A DNA stretch of 64,000 bases from an uncultured Bacilli bacterium (lineage in GTDB: Bacteria; Bacillota_I; Bacilli_A; RF39; UBA660). The notes below the pieces were generated by a model. The model made no database searches. It was not told the origin of the DNA and saw only the letters and a list, made by a program, of their open reading frames with translations. The position numbers were made by a program, and so were the translations under genes. This document shows, piece by piece, positions 33,891 to 42,867 of this stretch. Every line of letters begins with the position of its first letter. Positions within the stretch are counted from its first letter, which is position 1. The stretch covers positions 62,001-126,000 of the forward strand of contig CAKOPN010000002.1 in NCBI GenBank assembly GCA_934100165.1, read 5' to 3'.

Positions 33891-34993
33891 TTCTCATCTT
33901 CCTTTATATTTACTATTATTCCTAAAAGAATCATATAAGATAATATACTAGACCCACCATAACTTATAAAAGGAAGTGTTATTCCTGTTATGGGAAGAAG
34001 GCCTACTGTCATAGATATGTTTTGAACTTGACAGAAAAATATCATTGATAAGATACCAATAATTGTGTATTTGTATTTATTTACAGTAACATTCTTAGCA
34101 ATTCTTAGTAAGTATAGATCAAAAATCATTATTAAAGTTATAAATATTATTATTCCGATAAGACCAAAGTTAGATGCATAAATGGAGAAAATAAAATCAG
34201 TTCCAGCTTCAGGAAAGTATATTGGAGCTTTATTAAAACCATGACCAATTATCCCAGAAGAACCAATTGAAATAAGAGAATTATTAAGCTGCATACCGGA
34301 CTTCATATTCCAGTTAATGATTCTATCCATACGATAAAAAAAGTTACTACCAAATATATCTATAAAAAGATTTTCTTTGTAAAAATAAATGTATAAAAAA
34401 GATGAAAAGCCTAGTATTAAAAAGAAGAAAAAGAATATAAACCATTTTTTATCAATGCCACTTACAAATAGCATAGTAAAAGTTATAATACAATAAATTA
34501 TAACTGAACCAGTATCTGGTTCTAAAAAGGTTAAAATACTAGGTATTGCTAAGACTAATAAAAGTGTTAACACTAGTTTAAGTTCTTTTAGAAATGATAT
34601 TTTTTTACCAGATTTATAAAAGCTATTTATAATTTCAGCATTTATTAGAATTAATGATATTTTCATAAACTCACTTGGCTGAATGCTTATTTTGCCAATA
34701 GTAAACCATGATTTACTACCATTTATTGGTGGTGCTACAAATAAAAGAAGAATTAAAAATAAAATGTTAATTATGTATATAATATATGAACTTTTATAGA
34801 TGCCTTTTATGGAGATTTTACTTATAAGCATAATTATTGCTATACCAATTATGTACCAGAATACTTGTTTTATATATAGCTTTCCTAAAAGTGGTGACAA
34901 ATACATAGAAGCAGAGTATATGCTTATAGAACTTATAATTAAAAATAATATTATATATATAAATAAAGTTTTATTTTCTTTTAAAGTATTCAT
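33869..34993 (-). CDS. SEDS family peptidoglycan glycosyltransferase (RodA/FtsW/SpoVE)
   Basis: The ATG at 34993 is preferred because GGTGA lies just upstream; the first ATG (35005) has no ribosome-binding site. The ~374-residue protein has about ten membrane helices. The conserved SEDS loops are present: G-S-K-S-W-F-T-I-G followed by Q-P-S-E-F-M-K near residue 105, and the C-terminal P-F-I-S-Y-G-G-S-S. The H-G-F-N-K-A-P-I-Y-F-P-E-A-G-T-D loop is closer to RodA than to FtsW. It polymerises lipid II into glycan strands with a class B penicillin-binding protein, which is not encoded nearby. A sporulation (SpoVE-like) role is possible given the coat genes nearby. Confidence 0.85.
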   Translation of the reverse strand: MNTLKENKTLFIYIILFLIISSISIYSASMYLSPLLGKLYIKQVFWYIIGIAIIMLISKISIKGIYKSSYIIYIINILFLILLLFVAPPINGSKSWFTIGKISIQPSEFMKISLILINAEIINSFYKSGKKISFLKELKLVLTLLLVLAIPSILTFLEPDTGSVIIYCIITFTMLFVSGIDKKWFIFFFFFLILGFSSFLYIYFYKENLFIDIFGSNFFYRMDRIINWNMKSGMQLNNSLISIGSSGIIGHGFNKAPIYFPEAGTDFIFSIYASNFGLIGIIIFITLIMIFDLYLLRIAKNVTVNKYKYTIIGILSMIFFCQVQNISMTVGLLPITGITLPFISYGGSSILSYMILLGIIVNIKEDEKKKKAYK

Positions 34994-35076
34994 ATTTTTC
35001 ACCATTATTATTATGAGAAATTTTGTAAATATTATTTAATAAATACATAAAATAAATTAGAAAGAGTGGTTGAAAT

Positions 35077-35361
35077 ATGACTAAAAAATTACCTAAAGTA
35101 TATAAAGCTAGTGATAATATTAAAGCTGTTAATGAGTCATGGTATAGTTCTTATATTAAACGTGAAGATGATATTAGTCAAAATGTATTAGAAAATAGTG
35201 TTAATGATTATAACTTTTTTTCTCTTTTTAATAAAAATGTTACAATAATACTTAAAAATAATGAAATTATAAATACAAAGATTCTTAGTAAGTATGATTC
35301 TAAAATTTTAATTAAAGATGGTAGATTTATTGACATTAAAGATATAAAAGATATTAGCTAA
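35077..35361 (+). CDS. Small protein with possible Sm-like C-terminal fold
   Basis: The 94-residue protein starts with a Lys-rich basic stretch, followed by a polar linker. Its last 45 residues are strand-rich with the pattern V-T-I-I-L-K-N-N-E-I-x-x-T-K-I-L-S-K-Y-D-S-K-I-L-I, which recalls the Sm1/Hfq beta-sheet. This is pattern-based inference only. GAGTGG lies ahead of the ATG. It is divergent from the RodA/FtsW gene and convergent with two coat genes. Confidence 0.5.
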   Translation: MTKKLPKVYKASDNIKAVNESWYSSYIKREDDISQNVLENSVNDYNFFSLFNKNVTIILKNNEIINTKILSKYDSKILIKDGRFIDIKDIKDIS

Positions 35362-35419
35362 AAAAAGAAGAGTAAGCTTAAAATGAACGTTATAGTTCAA
35401 AAAGCTATACTCTTTTTTT
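35361..35419. terminator. Bidirectional terminator
   Basis: A long stem AAAAAGAAGAGTAAGCT/AGCTATACTCTTTTTTT with one bulge and a 24-base loop lies between the convergent 35077 and coat genes. Confidence 0.8.
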
Positions 35420-35810
35420 ATAGATTAGTAATTAGTGTATCGCCGTGACACTTTATACTACCAACGCAGTTTAAATCAATTGTGAAGAAATTATTTGTTG
35501 CAGTATATGTATATGGTTCAGCTTCACCACTTCTAATTAGAATTCTAAATGTAGCACAGTTTTCGTTTATAGATTCAACTCTAAAGAAAGTACTTTCACC
35601 TTGGGTACCATTTGAATTGTATGGTAGTGTCCATATTGCATTACTACAACAAGCATATAAACTTAATGGTCTTGTATTATAATTTGTATTGTTACCTCCT
35701 AGAAAAGGCTGTGAACAACCACCGTTTGGTTCATCTATTTGTTGCAAAATTACGATTTGTTGTAATAACTTTGCTAGGCAAGAGCAACTTTTTTTATTAT
35801 CGTTACACAT
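35418..35810 (-). CDS. CotZ/ExsY-like spore coat protein
   Basis: The 130-residue Cys-rich protein has C-S-Q-P-F-L-G and Y-N-T-R-P-L-S-L-Y motifs, then a beta-rich region ending with I-K-C-H-G-D-T. These are typical of the CotZ/CotY/ExsY spore coat or exosporium crust family (usual length 120-160). GGAGGGAGG lies ahead of the ATG. Eight cysteines can form disulfide-linked sheets. It is the second of two tandem homologous genes and is probably made late in the mother cell. Confidence 0.85.
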   Translation of the reverse strand: MCNDNKKSCSCLAKLLQQIVILQQIDEPNGGCSQPFLGGNNTNYNTRPLSLYACCSNAIWTLPYNSNGTQGESTFFRVESINENCATFRILIRSGEAEPYTYTATNNFFTIDLNCVGSIKCHGDTLITNL

Positions 35811-35826
35811 TTATTTATCCTCCCTC

Positions 35827-36186
35827 CTATAACGTAATAGACACATCGCCAAAGCATTGTATAGCACAAATACATTTAGCATTTACTATGGCTGTTTCAT
35901 TAGTACTTGAATAAGTACCATCTGTGTTTGTAGTTAGTAATCTTATCTTGACACATGTATCATTTACATTTTCTATTCTAAAAACATTGTAAGTAGTAGT
36001 ACCTTCAGTATATGCAAGTCTTGAAGCATCGCACATATAGAATGCTACAGGTCTTGTGTTATAACTTGCAGTCTGTGTGCCTAGAAAAGGTTTTGAACAG
36101 CCGCTATCATTTTGAACGACGGAACACTTTTGTAAATTGTCAATTAAATTAAGAATATCAATAAGACAATTTCTATTATCCTTCAA
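35827..36186 (-). CDS. CotZ/ExsY-like spore coat protein
   Basis: TTG 36186 follows AAAGGAG with 8-base spacing; the GTG at 36195 is part of that ribosome-binding site. The 119-residue product shares C-S-K-P-F-L-G, Y-N-T-R-P-V-A-F-Y and I-Q-C-F-G-D-V with the downstream paralogue, from which it has diverged strongly in the middle. The two genes are separated by 16 bp and are probably co-transcribed from a sporulation promoter that I could not locate with confidence. The role is assembly of the outer spore coat or crust. Confidence 0.83.
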   Translation of the reverse strand: MKDNRNCLIDILNLIDNLQKCSVVQNDSGCSKPFLGTQTASYNTRPVAFYMCDASRLAYTEGTTTYNVFRIENVNDTCVKIRLLTTNTDGTYSSTNETAIVNAKCICAIQCFGDVSITL

Positions 36187-36308
36187 ATATATCACTCCTT
36201 TATATATTCCTAATATAAAATATTCAAATTACCCATTATTAGTGATGGTTAGTACCTATTTTTAGAAAATATAGTTAAAAATATTAGATTTCTTAAAAAT
36301 ACCCTTTG

Positions 36309-36317
36309 TGTTATAAT
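36309..36317 (+). promoter_or_regulatory. Extended -10 promoter of scpAB operon
   Basis: TGtTATAAT, 22 bp before the scpA start. Confidence 0.6.
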
Positions 36318-36338
36318 AAATGAATAGAGGAGTATGCT

Positions 36339-37058
36339 ATGGAAATTACTTTAAAAATAGATGACTTTGAAGGACCTTTAGATTTATTACTTCATCTTAT
36401 TAAAGAAAAAAAGATGGACCTATTAAATTTAAAACTTGAAGTAATAATAGATGAATATCTTGATTTTATAGAGAAAATGGAAAAAATGAATCTTAACATT
36501 GCTAGTAGTTATTTAGTAATGGCAAGTGAACTTATAGAAATGAAATCAAAACTTCTTTTACCGCGTAATGATGTAGAAGTAGAAGATGAAGAAGAAAACA
36601 GTAAAGAAAGTCTTATAAATAGACTTTTAGAATATCAAAGATATAAGGAATTAACTAGTAGTTTTAGAGAGTTAGAAGAAGAAAGAAAAGAAATATATAC
36701 GCGTCTTCCTAGTGATTTGAGTGAGTATAAAGATAATACGATAGTGAGTAATTCTACAGTTACTTTAGAAGATTTATTAAAAGCTTTTGAGAAGTTTTTG
36801 GAAAGAAAGAAATTAGAAAGGCCACTTAGTACTAAGGTAACAAAGAAGGAAATTTCTGTGGAAGAAAGAGAAGTTTCTATACGTAGTATATTAAAGATAA
36901 AAAAGAAAGTTGACTTTTTTTCTTTGTTTGAAAAAGTTACAAAAGAATATGTAGTGGTAACTTTTCTAGCTGTTTTGGAAATGGCTAAAAGAAATGAAAT
37001 AACTTTGGTTCAACAAGATAAATTTGGAAGTATAACATGTGAGGTAAATAATGGTTAA
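36339..37058 (+). CDS. scpA: Segregation and condensation protein A
   Basis: The 239-residue kleisin begins with the family signature F-E-G-P-L-D-L-L-L-H-L-I near residue 9, which binds the SMC neck. It ends with a winged-helix domain that binds the SMC cap. A charged linker lies between. AGAGGAG precedes the ATG, and the gene overlaps scpB by 8 bp. It bridges the SMC dimer for chromosome condensation and segregation. Confidence 0.96.
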   Translation: MEITLKIDDFEGPLDLLLHLIKEKKMDLLNLKLEVIIDEYLDFIEKMEKMNLNIASSYLVMASELIEMKSKLLLPRNDVEVEDEEENSKESLINRLLEYQRYKELTSSFRELEEERKEIYTRLPSDLSEYKDNTIVSNSTVTLEDLLKAFEKFLERKKLERPLSTKVTKKEISVEEREVSIRSILKIKKKVDFFSLFEKVTKEYVVVTFLAVLEMAKRNEITLVQQDKFGSITCEVNNG

Positions 37059-37617
37059 AGAAGGTATATTAGAGGGTTTACTTTTTGCAGCAGGTGATGA
37101 GGGGATGACACTTGATGACATTGAGAGAATTTTAGAGGTTGATAGTGAGGAAGCGAAAAATCTACTTGTTAATTTGAAAAAGAGATATGAAAGTGATAAA
37201 CACGGTATACAGATAGGTTTTTTAGGTAATAGTTTTAAGTTAACTACTAAGAAAGAACATAAAGAATATTATCAAAAACTTATTGAAAGTCCTGGTTCTA
37301 ATACATTGACACAGGCTGCTTTAGAGACTTTGATAATAGTTGCGTATAATGAACCTGTTACTGTTTCTGTAGTAGATGATATAAGAGGTGTTGGAAGTCG
37401 TGATATGATAAGAAGACTTGTAGCGAAGGGGTTTTTGAAAGAAATTGGTAAAAGTGATTTACCAGGAAGACCAACTGTGTATGGTACAACAAGAGAATTT
37501 TTAGACTATTTTGGATTAGCTAGTAAAAATGATCTTCCAAAGCTTGAAGATGTTAAAGATGAAGTAGTGCAAGATGGTGATTTATATCATTCAAAATATA
37601 GCGAAAGCGGTGAATAA
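37051..37617 (+). CDS. scpB: Segregation and condensation protein B
   Basis: The 188-residue protein has two winged-helix domains, with the conserved signature T-Q-A-A-L-E-T-L-I-I-V-A-Y-N-E-P-V near residue 90 and G-V-G-S-R-D-M-I followed by G-R-P-x-x-Y-G-T-T. It dimerises and binds ScpA in the SMC complex. Its start lies within the end of scpA (8-bp overlap). Confidence 0.96.
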   Translation: MVKEGILEGLLFAAGDEGMTLDDIERILEVDSEEAKNLLVNLKKRYESDKHGIQIGFLGNSFKLTTKKEHKEYYQKLIESPGSNTLTQAALETLIIVAYNEPVTVSVVDDIRGVGSRDMIRRLVAKGFLKEIGKSDLPGRPTVYGTTREFLDYFGLASKNDLPKLEDVKDEVVQDGDLYHSKYSESGE

Positions 37618-37619
37618 AA

Positions 37620-38837
37620 GTGGCAAATGTTATTGTAATTGGTGGCGGAGCAAGTGGACTTGTTTCGGCAATTGTGGCTTCTAGATGTGGTAATAATGTT
37701 AAAATTTTGGAAAAGAGAAGTACTTGTGGTAAAAAGATATTAGTTACTGGTAATGGAAGATGTAACTATTATAATGATAATCAAGATAATTCTAATTTTT
37801 ATTCTAGTGATAAAGATACACTTTCTTTGATATTGACTATGGATAGAAAAAAAGAAGTACTTGAGTTTTTTAATAAACTTGGAATTGTTCCTTTTGTTAA
37901 AAATGGCTATTATTATCCTTATTCAAAAGATGCTTCTACAATTAGAAATTTGTTATTGATGGAATGTAAAAAAAGTAATGTAGAGATAGAAAATGAAGTA
38001 GAAGTTATTGATGTTGTAAAAAATTCTTCAGGTTTTACTGTTATGTCTAATGACAAGAATTACTTTTGTGATAAGGTTATTTTTGCAACAGGATCTTTAG
38101 CATATTACAAGGATGATACACAAATGACTGGTTATAATATATTGGAAAAGTTCGGACATAACATTGTGCCTATTCTTCCTTCTTTAGTACAACTTAAAAC
38201 TGATGGTACATTTTTAAGAGACTGGACGGGAGTTAGATGTGATGCTTCTGTTAGTATTTTTTCAAATGATGAACTTTCTATGCGCGAGTCTGGAGAGATT
38301 CTTTTAACTGATTATGGAGTAAGTGGCATTTGTATTTTTAACATTAGTGGTATAGCATCAAGAAATATGACTAACAATGTTTCTACAAATTTGAAAATAA
38401 ATTTTGTTCCTTGGTTTAAGGAAAATAATTTTATGGAATATCTTGATGAAAGATGCAAAAGTGTTGAAGAGTTTAAAATTGATAGATTTTTAGAAGGCTT
38501 TTTAAATTATAAACTTGTAAATGTAATCCTTAAGTGTTCTGGTATTAGTAAAGATACTTATTATAGTAAGCTTAACACGACTTTAAAAATGAAACTCGTT
38601 TCTAATATAACAGAGTTTTCTCTTAATGTTATTGGTACATATGGTTTTGATAGAGCACAGGTTTGCACTGGGGGAGTTAAGTTAAGTGAAGTTAATAAGG
38701 ATACTATGGAATCACTTAAAGAAAAAGGAATTTTTATTACTGGTGAAGTTTTGGATGTTGATGGTAAGTGTGGTGGATATAACCTTGAATTCGCTTTTTT
38801 AACAGGTATGCTTGCTGGTAGTAATGTTGGTAAATAA
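37620..38837 (+). CDS. HI0933-family flavoprotein (NAD(P)/FAD-dependent oxidoreductase)
   Basis: The GTG start lies 2 bp after scpB. The 405-residue protein has the dinucleotide-binding G-G-G-A-S-G near residue 8, E-K near residue 31 and the characteristic G-K-K-I-L-V-T-G-N-G-R-C-N. The C-terminal G-G-V-K and G-G-Y-N-L-E-F-A motifs also fit the HI0933/BaiN-like family. It binds FAD; the physiological substrate is uncertain. It lies with a second flavoprotein in the scpAB transcription unit. Confidence 0.9.
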   Translation: MANVIVIGGGASGLVSAIVASRCGNNVKILEKRSTCGKKILVTGNGRCNYYNDNQDNSNFYSSDKDTLSLILTMDRKKEVLEFFNKLGIVPFVKNGYYYPYSKDASTIRNLLLMECKKSNVEIENEVEVIDVVKNSSGFTVMSNDKNYFCDKVIFATGSLAYYKDDTQMTGYNILEKFGHNIVPILPSLVQLKTDGTFLRDWTGVRCDASVSIFSNDELSMRESGEILLTDYGVSGICIFNISGIASRNMTNNVSTNLKINFVPWFKENNFMEYLDERCKSVEEFKIDRFLEGFLNYKLVNVILKCSGISKDTYYSKLNTTLKMKLVSNITEFSLNVIGTYGFDRAQVCTGGVKLSEVNKDTMESLKEKGIFITGEVLDVDGKCGGYNLEFAFLTGMLAGSNVGK

Positions 38838-38839
38838 TT

Positions 38840-40429
38840 ATGATTAGAATTAAAAATATTAAAATAGATGTAGAAAATGATAATCTTTGTTTTCTTAAGA
38901 AAAAAATAACAAAAAAAATTAAGGTAAATGATAGTGACATTATAGATCTTACAATAAAAAAGAAATCTATTGACGCAAGGAATAAAAGTGAAATATTTTA
39001 TGTATATGATGTATGTTTATCTTTAAAAAATGAAAGCGGTATTTTGAAAAGAATTTCATCAAGTGATGTTTCTTTATATGAAGAAGAAATTTATAAGAAT
39101 GTAGAGAGTGGAAATGATACTCTTGATTATAGACCAGTGATAGTAGGAAGCGGTCCTTGTGGTCTTTTTGCAGCTTTAATTCTTGCTGAAAATGGCTATA
39201 AACCAATTGTTATAGAACGTGGTGAAAAAATTGATGATAGAGTAAAGGCCGTACAAAAGTTTTGGGATAGTAATGTTCTTAATCCAAATTCTAATGTTTC
39301 TTTTGGTGAAGGTGGTGCTGGTACTTTTTCTGATGGAAAATTAAATACACTTGTTAACGATAAATTTTGTAGGATAAAAAAAGTATTTGAAACTTTTGTA
39401 GAGTGTGGTGCTCCGGAAGAAATACTTTACTTGCAAAAGCCACATATCGGTACAAACGTGCTTAGAAATGTTGTTAAAAATTTGGAAAATAAAATAGTGT
39501 CTTTAGGCGGTACATTTTATTTTAACAGCATAGTTACTGATATTTTAACTAATGATAATCATGTTGTGGGAGTTAAAGTTAATGATAATGATATTATTGA
39601 TGCAAGTGTTTTGATTCTCGCAATTGGCCATAGTGCTAGGGATACTTTTGAAATGCTTTATAAGAAAAATGTTTCTATGAGTGCTAAGCCTTTTGCAGTA
39701 GGAGTTCGTATTCAACATAATCAAGTTGAAATAGATAAGGCACAGTATGGAAAATTCTATAAAGAACTTCATCCTGCAAGTTATAAACTTACTTTTACAG
39801 CAAGTAATAAAAGAGGAGTATATTCTTTTTGTATGTGTCCTGGTGGTTATGTTGTTAATGCTTCATCAATTTGTAATCACTTAGCAATAAATGGAATGAG
39901 TAATCATGAAAGAGATAGCGAGAATGCTAACAGTGCAATAGTAGTTACTGTTGGACCTAGCGATTTTGGAGATAATCCAATGGATGGAATTAAATTTCAA
40001 GAAGAGCTAGAAAAGAAAGCTTATGAATTTGGATGTGGACAAATTCCTGTTCAACTTTTAAAAGATTACAAAAAAAATAGGATATCTTCATCTTTTGGAA
40101 GTGTTAATCCTATTTTTAAAGGTAATTATAATTTTGCAGATTTGAATTTGATTTTTCCTGATTATGTAAATGAAGCTTTAAAAGAATCTATGGATTACTT
40201 TGATAAAAAAATTCATGGTTTTGGAAATGATGATAGTATTCTAGCGGGTGTAGAGAGTAGAACTTCTTCTCCAGTTAGAATAGAAAGAGATGAAGACTTT
40301 GTCTCTAATATTTTAGGTATTTATCCAGCTGGAGAAGGGGCAGGTTACTCAGGCGGTATTACTACTTCAGCAGTTGATGGCATAAAGGTTGCAGAAAAAA
40401 TAATTCAAAGATATAAACCATTTAACTAA
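38840..40429 (+). CDS. FAD-dependent dehydrogenase (COG2509-like)
   Basis: The 529-residue protein starts 2 bp after the preceding gene. After an N-terminal domain of about 95 residues it has G-S-G-P-C-G-L-F near residue 103 and E-R-G-E, S-F-G-E-G-G-A-G-T-F-S-D-G-K-L near residue 155, and a C-terminal A-G-E-G-A-G-Y-S-G-G-I. This is the pattern of the FAD-dependent COG2509 proteins common in Firmicutes. The reaction is not known. The 3' end overlaps that of the convergent Sir2 pseudogene. Confidence 0.87.
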   Translation: MIRIKNIKIDVENDNLCFLKKKITKKIKVNDSDIIDLTIKKKSIDARNKSEIFYVYDVCLSLKNESGILKRISSSDVSLYEEEIYKNVESGNDTLDYRPVIVGSGPCGLFAALILAENGYKPIVIERGEKIDDRVKAVQKFWDSNVLNPNSNVSFGEGGAGTFSDGKLNTLVNDKFCRIKKVFETFVECGAPEEILYLQKPHIGTNVLRNVVKNLENKIVSLGGTFYFNSIVTDILTNDNHVVGVKVNDNDIIDASVLILAIGHSARDTFEMLYKKNVSMSAKPFAVGVRIQHNQVEIDKAQYGKFYKELHPASYKLTFTASNKRGVYSFCMCPGGYVVNASSICNHLAINGMSNHERDSENANSAIVVTVGPSDFGDNPMDGIKFQEELEKKAYEFGCGQIPVQLLKDYKKNRISSSFGSVNPIFKGNYNFADLNLIFPDYVNEALKESMDYFDKKIHGFGNDDSILAGVESRTSSPVRIERDEDFVSNILGIYPAGEGAGYSGGITTSAVDGIKVAEKIIQRYKPFN

Positions 40430-41141
40430 TTTAGTTGTTCAAAGACAGTTTTTAAATTGTCATGAATTACTAAATTAGCTTTTTTATCATATGGGGTTTC
40501 ATCTTTATTTATGATTACTAGATATTTTCCTAGAAAGTAATTTATAAATTCACAGGCAGGGTAAACAGTTAACGAAGTTCCTGCAACTATTAACATATCA
40601 GCTTCTCTAATAGCTTTTATAGCATTTTCAAATGCTTCGTTTGGAAGCATTTCGCCATATAATACAACATCTGGTTTGATTATGCCACCACAAGAACATT
40701 TAGGTATTTCTTTAGAGTTGAAAACATACTTAGCAGAATATCCTTTTTTACATTTTATACAGTGATTTTTGTAAATTGTTCCATGAAGTTCATAGACATT
40801 TGTACTTCCAGCTTTTTGGTGAAGTCCATCAATGTTTTGGGTTACAATAGCTTTTAGTTTTCCAACACTTTCTAGTTTTTTTAGATATTTATGTGCGTAG
40901 TTTGGCTTTTGTCTAAAACATTCATTTTTTCTTTATAGAATTCGTAGAAATCTTCCGTATTTTCATAAAAGCATCTGTTACTTAACAAGTATTCTGGTGG
41001 GAAAGTGTATTTTTGACTGTAAAGACCATCTTTACTTCTAAAGTCTGGTATTCCACTTTCTGTTGAGACACCAGCGCCTCCAAAGAATACGATATTGTTT
41101 GATTCATCAATCATTTTTTGCAATATTTTAATTTTTTCCAT
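40426..41141 (-). pseudogene. Sir2 family NAD-dependent protein deacetylase, disrupted by one frameshift
   Basis: The first fragment (41141 down to 40881) carries G-G-A-G-V-S-T-E-S-G-I-P-D-F-R-S and runs out of frame after L-D-K. The remaining protein continues without stops in the -1 frame from about 40910 to the stop at 40426: T-Q-N-I-D-G-L-H with catalytic His, zinc cysteines C-I-K-C and C-S-C, G-T-S-L and the terminal N-x-D region. The shift maps to an A4 run (plus strand TTTT 40907-40910) where five A would restore one frame of about 239 codons. All catalytic motifs are intact. This is a recent mutation, a slippage-prone site or an assembly error. Confidence 0.88.
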
Positions 41142-41199
41142 AACTATTTTTCCTTTTTAATAAATATTAAGAAAATTATAGCACAAATTAACAACTCTG

Positions 41200-41208
41200 T
41201 GTTATAAT
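41200..41208 (+). promoter_or_regulatory. Extended -10 promoter of tRNA-Leu
   Basis: TGtTATAAT, 9 bp before the mature tRNA 5' end. Confidence 0.6.
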
Positions 41209-41216
41209 GTGTACAT

Positions 41217-41305
41217 GCACGTGTGGCGGAATCGGTAGACGCGGCAGACTCAAAATCTGCAGAAGAGTGATCTTCGTGTGGGTTCAAGTCCCTTCACGTG
41301 CACCA
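41217..41305 (+). tRNA. tRNA-Leu(CAA)
   Basis: The 7-bp acceptor stem GCACGTG/CACGTGC, D-arm with GGTAGACGCGG, anticodon stem GCAGA/TCTGC with loop CTCAAAA (anticodon CAA), a long class II variable arm, and T-loop GGTTCAAGTCC are all present. The CCA end is encoded. Confidence 0.97.
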
Positions 41306-41347
41306 ATCGATAAACTTGTTCGAGTAATTTGAACTTTAGATATACTT

Positions 41348-41374
41348 TCAGTCTTAATTCGACTGATTTTTTTT
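41348..41374 (+). terminator. Rho-independent terminator after tRNA-Leu
   Basis: The stem TCAGTC/GACTGA has a 7-base loop and a T8 run. The rest of the 41306-41558 gap is AT-rich with no gene. Confidence 0.85.
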
Positions 41375-41558
41375 ATAAAATTTTCCAATTATTTTGGTAA
41401 TTGTATGTATTTGTATCCCGAGTTATTAAATAATGGGAATTTTTTAGGCCCTATTTTTTTATAATTTTTACTTTTTAAAATTAACACTGTGTAAAATTTT
41501 AACTTTCTTTTATTTTGCATTTTTTTTTAAATTATGTACGTTTAAATATAAATATGTA

Positions 41559-41567
41559 TGCTATAAT
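41559..41567 (+). promoter_or_regulatory. Extended -10 promoter of ymfF-like operon
   Basis: TGcTATAAT, 37 bp before the 41605 start. Confidence 0.6.
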
Positions 41568-41604
41568 ATTTCATATAATTGATGGTGGTAGATTGGTGGT
41601 AAAT

Positions 41605-42867
41605 ATGAAAGATATTATAAAGTTAACTTCTAAACCTTATATTGTTAAATATAAAAACACTGGTAAAATAAAAATTCTTTTAACTTATTGTACTAAATAT
41701 GATAAAAAATATATATTTTACTTAATACTTATGAGACAAATAATTTTAAACTCATCATATGAATATAAAACAGAAAAAGAATATAAGAAAGCCTATAGGA
41801 CATTTATGCTTATTGCAGAAGATTTAGCTGTAAGAAAATTGAAAAACAACTTATTTATAACATTTACACTTGTTATTCCTAATCCTAAAAAAGTTAAAAG
41901 TTTTGATATTGATAAAGCCTTTAAGTTCTTTATTGATACGATTTATAAACCAAATGTTGTGAATAATAAACATTTTAATGATAAAGTATTTGAAAGAGAA
42001 AGAGAATTCTTAAAAAATGATATTGTTTATAGTTTGAAAAATGTATATTCACAAAGTTATCAAAAATTTGTAAATATTGTTGATGACGATGGAATTTTAA
42101 AGGATAATATCTATAACAATATGGATATGATAGATAGTGCTAATAGTGAAGAACTTTATAATATTTATAAAAATATAGTTATTGATAATGTACCAGTTGT
42201 TATTGTGTATGGCGATGTTGATAAAAGTATAAATGACGTTATTTATAAAAATATGAATTTACCCGTTAAAACAATAGATATAGAATACGATTATGATAAC
42301 TTTTTAAAACCTTTTGAAAAGCCAAAAGATGTTACTGACGATACCGAATTTAATCAATCTGTACTTTATACAGCATATAAAATAAAGAATGCTACAAAAA
42401 AAGATAAGAATTTTTTAAATATTATTAAAAATATTTTAGGTTCAGGAAGTGATAGTCTTCTTTTCAAAAGACTAAGATTAGAATCTGGATTTGTATATTC
42501 TTGTAAAGCATGGACAAATGATAGAGCGGGACTTTTGGTTATAGAAAGTTACGTTAATAATGACTGTAAAGATAAAGTAGTCGAATGTTTACAAGATATA
42601 TTTAAATCTCTAAAAAATAAAAAATTCTTACAAGAAAACATAGATAGAGTGGCAGAGAAAGTACAATATTCACTTGTTAGAGATAAAGATAATATTAACA
42701 AAAAACTTAATGATTTTGTTAATAAACTTTTGAAGTTTGGTCCTAATGTAGAAGAGGTTTTTACAATTTATAAAAATATGAAAGTAGAAGAACTTTTAGA
42801 ATTTTTAGATAGGCTAACACTTGATACAATATATTTCTCAAGGGGTGAATTTAATGAAAAAAACTAA
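41605..42867 (+). CDS. M16 peptidase-like protein, inactive YmfF type
   Basis: ATG 41605 with TTGGTGGT upstream is chosen; the longer frame from 41515 would include the promoter. The 420-residue M16 fold protein lacks the HxxEH zinc site but keeps the late-family signature with R-L-R-L-E-S-G-F-V-Y-S near residue 295. It overlaps by 14 bp an active M16 gene. In Bacilli the YmfF/YmfH pair acts as a two-chain zinc peptidase of unknown substrate. This is the non-catalytic partner. Confidence 0.8.
   Translation: MKDIIKLTSKPYIVKYKNTGKIKILLTYCTKYDKKYIFYLILMRQIILNSSYEYKTEKEYKKAYRTFMLIAEDLAVRKLKNNLFITFTLVIPNPKKVKSFDIDKAFKFFIDTIYKPNVVNNKHFNDKVFEREREFLKNDIVYSLKNVYSQSYQKFVNIVDDDGILKDNIYNNMDMIDSANSEELYNIYKNIVIDNVPVVIVYGDVDKSINDVIYKNMNLPVKTIDIEYDYDNFLKPFEKPKDVTDDTEFNQSVLYTAYKIKNATKKDKNFLNIIKNILGSGSDSLLFKRLRLESGFVYSCKAWTNDRAGLLVIESYVNNDCKDKVVECLQDIFKSLKNKKFLQENIDRVAEKVQYSLVRDKDNINKKLNDFVNKLLKFGPNVEEVFTIYKNMKVEELLEFLDRLTLDTIYFSRGEFNEKN

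Noticed and set aside
36187..36240. SigK/SigE promoter for the CotZ-like pair
   Set aside because: The AT-rich upstream sequence offers only partial matches (AATATATA) with no correctly spaced -35 element.
41411..41450. Second terminator after tRNA-Leu around TATCCCGAG...GGGAATTTTTT
   Set aside because: Only three consecutive G-C pairs with a mismatched middle; the terminator at 41348-41374 is adequate.
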